From: Flavobacteriales bacterium
GTDB taxonomy: Bacteria > Bacteroidota > Bacteroidia > Flavobacteriales > Flavobacteriaceae
Direction: 5' to 3'
DNA: 5,923 nt
Assembly: GCA_003229235.1 (NCBI GenBank)
Contig: QIIH01000101.1
Span: 1 to 5,923 of the forward strand
Within the stretch, counting starts at the first letter, position 1. Every line of letters begins with the position of its first letter. Of this stretch, positions 1-4,153 are shown piece after piece. A program made the position numbers and the translations under genes. The notes under the pieces are model-generated. The model did not search any database. It worked only from the letters and a program-made list of their open reading frames with translations, and was not told the DNA's origin.

Positions 1-906
1 ATTTATGCTGTGATTCGTTCAACAGTAAAGCATAGTCTAGGACAATTTAGTATTGCTCCTATTTTAGATTTTAATAGAGATTCGGCATTAGATACTCCTT
101 ATGATTACCGTGCTAAAGCTCCTAAAAATCCTTCGATAGAGGTAGATCGGTCTTTTAACCCTTTTAAAGAAGAGGGTCATAAAACTAGCTATTCGCAGGG
201 GTATGCAAAACCTAAGCCGCAGCAGTGGGAAAGTTTGTATACAGGATTTAAAGAGGAGCAGGATTTGGCAGATTCTCAAATTGAATCCTTGGTTTTTGAG
301 GCTCCCGAAGAAACAGTGACTTTGTTTAATGACGAAGTTAAAACATCATTCGACAATTGTTTTCAGCTACAAGGTAAATACATTGCAACTCCAATAAAAA
401 GTGGATTATTGTTGGTACATCAAAATCGAGCACATCAGCGTATTTTGTTTGAGACGTTTTTGAATAACGCAAGTACTAGTGACTCAATAAGCCAACAGTT
501 GTTGTTTCCGTTAGAGGTGCGTTTAAGTAAACCTGATTTAGCGCTCCTATTAACTGCAAGAGAATCTTTGGATCGAATGGGGTTTGTTATTTCTAAAACA
601 GGAGAAGAGGCAATATTTTTCGAGGCCTTGCCAATTCAAGTTGGCCCTGCAACCATCGAACAATTAGTTGATGAATTGCTCTCAGACTTAAAGAACTATA
701 CGCCTAAAAAACAAAACGCCATACATGAGCTTATGGCAAAGTCTATGGCGCATAACTTGGCGATTAAGACTGGGCATATATTGAAAAAAGATGAGCAAAA
801 ACAGCTTATTCACGAGCTTTTTGCATGTATAGAACCGGCATTTTCGCCGTCTAATAAAGTTGTTTTTAAATCGTTCTCATTAGAGAGTATAGATAAAAAA
901 TTTTAA
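1..906 (+). CDS. mutL: DNA mismatch repair protein MutL, C-terminal part (5' end outside window)
   Basis: MutL couples MutS mismatch recognition to downstream repair steps in the cytoplasm. The reading frame is open from base 1 (codons ATT TAT GCT precede the first GTG), so this is a 3' fragment of about 301 codons. The first ~25 residues (with VKHSLGQFSIAP) match the end of the N-terminal ATPase module. A poorly conserved, charged and Q/S/P-rich linker follows to about base 330. The C-terminal dimerisation domain then starts near FQLQGKYIATP (about base 360) and ends at SLESIDKKF. The site that reads DQHA(X)2E(X)4E in endonuclease-type MutL is here HQNRAHQRILFE (bases 418-453), and the usual C-terminal CPHGRP-like motif is SPSNKVV (844-864). 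The catalytic metal-site motifs are therefore not recognisable. The gene is first in a tight co-directional cluster; the next gene starts 3 bases after its stop. Identity is firm from the domain pattern; lack of nicking activity is inference. Confidence 0.93.
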   Translation: MYAVIRSTVKHSLGQFSIAPILDFNRDSALDTPYDYRAKAPKNPSIEVDRSFNPFKEEGHKTSYSQGYAKPKPQQWESLYTGFKEEQDLADSQIESLVFEAPEETVTLFNDEVKTSFDNCFQLQGKYIATPIKSGLLLVHQNRAHQRILFETFLNNASTSDSISQQLLFPLEVRLSKPDLALLLTARESLDRMGFVISKTGEEAIFFEALPIQVGPATIEQLVDELLSDLKNYTPKKQNAIHELMAKSMAHNLAIKTGHILKKDEQKQLIHELFACIEPAFSPSNKVVFKSFSLESIDKKF

Positions 907-909
907 GTT

Positions 910-1614
910 TTGGCAAAGATTACAGATACCGTTAAGGTTTTAATTATAATAAACGTGCTTTTTTTTATTGGATCGCTTTCGATGTCCGAAACGACGCATC
1001 CACTTTTTAATCTGTACTATTTCGCGAATCCAGCTTTTAAGTTTTGGCAACCAATCTCCTCCATGTTTATGCATGGAGATTTAATGCACTTGGTGTTTAA
1101 CATGATTGCATTGTGGATGTTTGGTAGTGCCATGGAGCAAATATGGGGCCAGAGAAAGTTTATCTTCTTTTACTTTTCTGCAGGGCTAGGAGCCGTTTTG
1201 ATAAACTCGGCGGTAAGTTATTTTCAAGTACAATCTGGTATGCAAGAAATGATTGCCGAAGGCTTTACACAATCATATATTAACGAGCTATTAGCAAATG
1301 GGCGCTTAATTAATGGATACGATTGGTTTTATACCTATTATGGCAGCATGTTAGGGGCTTCGGGAGCCGTGTATGGAGTCTTAGTAGCCTTTGCTTGGTA
1401 TTTCCCTAATTCTAAGCTGATGCTTATCTTTTTGCCGGTACCCATTGCGGCTAAATATTTTGTACCTGTTTTATTGCTTGGAGATTTAATTTTTGGTTTT
1501 ACTGGTGCTGCAACCGGAATTGCGCATTTTGCACATCTAGGAGGCGCAATATTTGGGTTTATCATGGCGTATTTTTGGAAAAAGAACAGTGCTAATCAAC
1601 ATCGATGGAACTAA
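910..1614 (+). CDS. Rhomboid family intramembrane serine protease (first of two)
   Basis: This is a 234-residue inner-membrane protease that would cleave transmembrane substrates within the bilayer; its substrates are unknown. Six hydrophobic segments are visible at roughly residues 9-27, 54-75, 84-103, 145-165, 168-192 and 203-223. Rhomboid signatures are intact: HGDLMHLVFN (H55, H60, N64; the last two correspond to the oxyanion-site H150/N154 of E. coli GlpG), the GASG motif with nucleophile Ser151 (codon 1360-1362), and AHLGG with catalytic His209 (codon 1534-1536). The loop between segments 3 and 4 is unusually long (about residues 104-146) and polar. The start is TTG at 910, three bases after the mutL stop. 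The first in-frame ATG (982) would remove most of segment 1, so TTG is preferred. There is no clear Shine-Dalgarno site, as is common in Bacteroidota. The next gene follows after 1 base. Expected to be an active protease. Confidence 0.93.
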   Translation: MAKITDTVKVLIIINVLFFIGSLSMSETTHPLFNLYYFANPAFKFWQPISSMFMHGDLMHLVFNMIALWMFGSAMEQIWGQRKFIFFYFSAGLGAVLINSAVSYFQVQSGMQEMIAEGFTQSYINELLANGRLINGYDWFYTYYGSMLGASGAVYGVLVAFAWYFPNSKLMLIFLPVPIAAKYFVPVLLLGDLIFGFTGAATGIAHFAHLGGAIFGFIMAYFWKKNSANQHRWN

Positions 1615-1615
1615 T

Positions 1616-2494
1616 ATGAGTAACGATCTGATAAATAAATACAAATCGGCGAGCATGTTAATAAAAATCATCGTGATTAACGCGGGGGTCTTTTTGTTGT
1701 TTTATTTAAGTTCTTTTATTCTAAGTATACCTGAAAGCACTTTAAAGGCATGGTTTGTTTTACCTACAGGTATTTTTGATGCGGTACTCCAACCTTGGTC
1801 TATTATTACATATGTTTTTTTACATGGTGGCTTTTGGCATTTGTTCTGGAACATGATAATCCTTTATTATTTTGGAAGTTATGTAGAGAATCTATTTAAA
1901 GGAAAACGTTTACTAACGCTTTTTCTTTTAGGTGGAATAGCTGGCGGTTTGCTCTATATGTTGGCCTATAATTTGTTTCCAGTATTTATCAATAATGGCA
2001 TTCACGCCAACCTACAAGGAGCGTCGGCAGCGGCTTTTGCAGTGATGGTGTTTATAGCTACCTATTCGCCAAACTCGGAGATGCGTATTTTTAAATGGAA
2101 TGTTAAACTCTGGTATATTGCGGTATTCTTTGTGCTAAAAGATTTAGTATCACTCCCAGTATCTGGTAACGCCGGAGGGTTAATAGCTCACATGGGAGGA
2201 GCTCTATTAGGTTATTTTTATGCAACTCAATTGGCAAAGGGCAACGATATAGGTGCTTGGTTTGATCGTTTAATGGATAGAATAAGCAATCTATTCAGTG
2301 GCAGAAAAAAAGTACCGTTCAAGAAGGTTCATAAAAATAAAACCACTTACCAGACATCGTCAAAAATGACTACTCCAGGAGATAGACAGAAAAAAGTGGA
2401 TGCAATTCTAGATAAAATTAGTAAGAGTGGTTATGAGAGTTTAAGTAAGAAAGAAAAAGACTTTTTGTTTAAGGCTGGCAACGACAATCCTTAG
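1616..2494 (+). CDS. Rhomboid family intramembrane serine protease with C-terminal cytosolic tail (second of two)
   Basis: This 292-residue protein is a second rhomboid, clearly diverged from its neighbour. Hydrophobic segments lie near residues 15-38, 63-88, 98-122, 133-150, 163-180 and 186-205. The active-site pattern is present: HGGFWHLFWN (H70, H75, N79), nucleophile Ser137 in GASA (codon 2024-2026) and His192 in AHMGG (codon 2189-2191). The residue after the serine is Ala where the first rhomboid and E. coli GlpG have Gly. After the last membrane segment comes a basic, low-complexity stretch (about 228-255), then a short conserved-looking helical tail (about 256-287, with KVDAILDKISKSGYESLSKK). 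Such tails occur on many Bacteroidota rhomboids and are listed, as I recall, as DUF6576. The start is ATG 1616, one base after the previous stop. An in-frame upstream ATG at 1553 lies inside the previous gene and adds a non-membrane extension, so it was not chosen. Probably active; substrates unknown. Confidence 0.92.
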   Translation: MSNDLINKYKSASMLIKIIVINAGVFLLFYLSSFILSIPESTLKAWFVLPTGIFDAVLQPWSIITYVFLHGGFWHLFWNMIILYYFGSYVENLFKGKRLLTLFLLGGIAGGLLYMLAYNLFPVFINNGIHANLQGASAAAFAVMVFIATYSPNSEMRIFKWNVKLWYIAVFFVLKDLVSLPVSGNAGGLIAHMGGALLGYFYATQLAKGNDIGAWFDRLMDRISNLFSGRKKVPFKKVHKNKTTYQTSSKMTTPGDRQKKVDAILDKISKSGYESLSKKEKDFLFKAGNDNP

Positions 2495-2497
2495 ACA

Positions 2498-3526
2498 ATG
2501 GCCAAACTTAAGTTGCTCTCAAATAAGTCGATATTTGTACTAAATATTATTGTTGCATCACTTGCAATGTTGTCTTATTTAACGCCCTATATTCCACCTA
2601 AGAGTTTCCCATTATTGGCTGGTATAAGCTTGGTAGTCTCACCATTGTTAATGCTCAACATCCTATTTTTAATCTATTGGATTATAAGAATAAAACGCCG
2701 TATGTGGCTTTCTGCATTGGTGTTGCTTATTGGAATTTATCATTTTAATGCATTTTTACAGTTACCATCTAGTACAGATCCAATTCCTGTAAATGCTAAG
2801 CAGTTAAAAATATTATCTTATAATGTGCGCCTCTTCGAAGCTTATGAACCTGTGCCAGATAAGGATGTGTTAACAAAAATTAGTTCTTTAATTAATGAGC
2901 AGCAACCCGACGTGATGTTTTTTCAAGAATACTATAAAATTGATGGCTTAAAGTTTGAAGGGTATCCATATAAGTTTGTTCATTTTAAGCCTAAACGTAA
3001 AATGGGCCAAGCGATTTATTCAAAATTTCCGTTGCTGAATAAAGGTGCCTTCGATTTTTTGGACACCGGCAACAACACAATTTACGCAGATATAATAGTC
3101 GGGTCAGATACACTTAGATTGTACAACATGCATTTGCAATCATATCGTTTAACATCAAGGATATCTAAATTTCAGCCAGAACATTCGGCGATGTTTAAAA
3201 ATAAAATTCGACGGGCTTTTGTCGCACAACAAGAGCAAGTAGAAACTATTTTAGATCATATATCTCAGACCAAACTCCCTGTAATTCTAGCAGGCGATTT
3301 AAACAACACGGCGTTCTCGTATGTATACCGTAAGATTAATAGTGAATTTAAAGACAGTTTTGTAGCTAAAGGACAAGGTCTAGGAACCACCTATATGGTC
3401 GATTTTTTTCCACTTCGGATAGATTACATTTTTGCTAGCCAGGATTTAGAAATTCACTCATATAAAACACTTAGCTGTGATTTTTCTGATCACAGCCCAA
3501 TCACAACTACTATTTATTGGCCCTAA
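2498..3526 (+). CDS. Membrane-anchored endonuclease/exonuclease/phosphatase (DNase I-like) family protein
   Basis: This is a 342-residue protein with an N-terminal membrane anchor and a DNase I-like phosphodiesterase domain. Three hydrophobic segments lie at about residues 12-30, 37-62 and 69-87. The basic RIKRRMW loop between segments 2 and 3 suggests a cytoplasmic loop, which would place the catalytic domain (about 100-342) outside the inner membrane. The family's metal and phosphate ligands appear in order: Asn109 (LSYNVR), Glu144 (FFQEYY), His212 (YNMHLQS), Asp267/Asn269 (AGDLNN), Asp309 (RIDYIF) and Asp331/His332 (SDHSP). The catalytic site looks complete. The substrate cannot be told from sequence: members act on DNA, phosphoinositides, sphingomyelin or other phosphodiesters. 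The start is ATG 2498, three bases after the second rhomboid's stop, making this the last gene of the mutL cluster. The inverted-repeat element begins six bases after its stop codon. Confidence 0.9.
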   Translation: MAKLKLLSNKSIFVLNIIVASLAMLSYLTPYIPPKSFPLLAGISLVVSPLLMLNILFLIYWIIRIKRRMWLSALVLLIGIYHFNAFLQLPSSTDPIPVNAKQLKILSYNVRLFEAYEPVPDKDVLTKISSLINEQQPDVMFFQEYYKIDGLKFEGYPYKFVHFKPKRKMGQAIYSKFPLLNKGAFDFLDTGNNTIYADIIVGSDTLRLYNMHLQSYRLTSRISKFQPEHSAMFKNKIRRAFVAQQEQVETILDHISQTKLPVILAGDLNNTAFSYVYRKINSEFKDSFVAKGQGLGTTYMVDFFPLRIDYIFASQDLEIHSYKTLSCDFSDHSPITTTIYWP

Positions 3527-3531
3527 TAACG

Positions 3532-3558
3532 TATAGACCTGAGTTCGGCCTAAAATTT
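3532..3558 (+). repeat. Left arm of inverted repeat
   Basis: The arm begins TATAGACCTGAGTTCG and is the reverse complement of 3767-3793 except at G3536 and G3548. Both exceptions face a T on the same strand, so they would be G-U pairs in a plus-strand transcript. It begins six bases after the stop codon of the DNase I-like gene, with no gene in between. Confidence 0.9.
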
Positions 3559-3766
3559 GGTTACAGTTTAGATGATTCGAAGTCAGATTTTTGAAGGACT
3601 AACTAGTTAATTTAAGAAAATATGGCAAAAATTGGGGGAGGATTCATCAAATCCAATGGAAATTCTAATAAAAGGCAATCTTTTTTATGTAGAATTTTTA
3701 AAATATCGAGATATTCCTTTAAATTTTACATTTCAAATCTCACCTTTTCTTAGAACTCTGTAAATT

Positions 3767-3793
3767 AAATTTTAGGTCGAACTCAGGTTTATA
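3767..3793 (-). repeat. Right arm of inverted repeat
   Basis: The reverse complement of this arm begins TATAAACCTGAGTTCG and matches the left arm at 25 of 27 positions. It contains the in-frame TAG (3773-3775) that closes the frame of the HD-hydrolase remnant upstream. Recognisable HD-family sequence begins at its outer end, at base 3791. Confidence 0.9.
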
Positions 3794-4153
3794 GCAAATA
3801 TCTCTTTTAAAGGCGGAAAAGAACCCTCAAAAATTGATAGTTTAGAATTTAAAGTGGTGCAAGACGCAGATCGGCTAGATGCTCTTGGAGCGATAGGTAT
3901 TGCACGGTGTTTTAACTACGGTGGCTTTAAAAACAGGCCGCTTTACGACCCCTCGATTAATCCAAATTTAGACATGAGTAAAGAGGAATACAAAAAGTCT
4001 GCTGCGCCTACAATTAATCACTTTTACGAAAAACTCTTATTGCTAAAAAATCGTATGCACACCACAACTGCCCTACAAATGGCACAAGAGCGCCATGCCT
4101 TTATGGAAGCCTACTTAACTCAGTTTTATCAAGAGTGGGAAGGCAAAGTTTAA
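3776..4153 (+). pseudogene. HD-superfamily hydrolase, C-terminal remnant lacking the HD motif
   Basis: Recognisable protein begins at 3791 with IANISFKGGKEP and runs through VVQDADRLDALGAIGIAR and FNYGGFKNRPLYDP to the TAA at 4151-4153, about 120 residues. It resembles the second half of the small (~215-residue) YedJ-like HD-domain hydrolases, metal-dependent enzymes of mostly unknown substrate. The DxD-type QDADRLDA segment, which supplies the last metal ligand, is kept. The first half, with the leading His and the HD pair, is missing: upstream in frame are only five codons from the repeat arm and then TAG (3773-3775). The only early starts are GTG codons at 3854/3857, inside the conserved core, and the first ATG is at 3974. 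A functional enzyme is therefore unlikely. The body is free of internal stops and frameshifts, so the loss may be recent. It overlaps the convergent gene by four bases. Confidence 0.8.
4150..4153. other. TTAA palindrome serving as stop codon on both strands
   Basis: TAA at 4151-4153 ends the HD remnant on the plus strand, and the complement of 4150-4152 gives TAA for the minus-strand gene. The two convergent frames thus overlap by four bases, and there is no room for a conventional terminator between them. I see no GC-rich stem with a T-run on either side. Confidence 0.9.

Larger units (their letters stand above)
3532..3793. mobile_element. Probable non-autonomous insertion element (MITE-like) bounded by long inverted repeats
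   Basis: This block of about 260 bases has no credible gene and is framed by a near-perfect inverted repeat. Counting inward from TATA at both ends, 25 of 27 positions are complementary; the core pairs 3537-3558 with 3767-3788 and has one mismatch. Pairing resumes further in with a one-base bulge (TTACAG at 3561-3566 against CTGTAAA at 3758-3764). The 200-base interior is AT-rich with stops in all frames I followed. If the element runs from ACCTGAG to CTCAGGT (3537-3788), it is flanked by GTATAG and TTATAG, a possible imperfect 6-base target duplication. If it runs from TATA to TATA, a TA target as in IS630/Tc1-like elements is possible. The terminal AC would also fit IS982-type ends. Family is unassigned. 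The alternative is a large transcribed hairpin behind the operon. The element sits exactly where the HD-hydrolase gene is broken. Confidence 0.7.

Noticed and set aside
88..279. Minus-strand frame of 63 codons inside mutL
   Set aside because: It overlaps the mutL coding sequence, is rich in L/F/R/I as expected of an antisense shadow, and has no recognisable domain.
1338..1565. Minus-strand frame of 75 codons inside the first rhomboid
   Set aside because: It is antisense to the conserved catalytic part of the rhomboid. Its composition (many P, A, K) mirrors the membrane codons on the other strand.
1553..1615. Upstream ATG that would extend the second rhomboid by 21 residues
   Set aside because: It lies inside the last codons of the first rhomboid and gives a basic, non-membrane extension. 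ATG 1616, directly after the previous stop, fits the gene spacing and the family start.
3622..3753. A 43-codon ATG frame inside the inverted-repeat element (begins MAKIGGGFIK)
   Set aside because: It has no recognisable family, is K/S/F-rich from AT-rich composition, and lies wholly inside the element. It does not resemble a transposase fragment I know. Kept as chance unless other copies conserve it.
3527..3790. Bacteroidota-type promoter (TTG, about 19-21 bases, TAnnTTTG) for the HD gene
   Set aside because: I found only partial matches such as TAAAATTTG in the left arm, with wrong spacing of the -7 motif and no convincing -33 element.
3854..4153. A 99-residue protein starting at GTG 3854
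   Set aside because: HD-family similarity continues in frame upstream to 3791, so this GTG is internal to a truncated gene. A protein starting there would begin in the middle of the conserved core.
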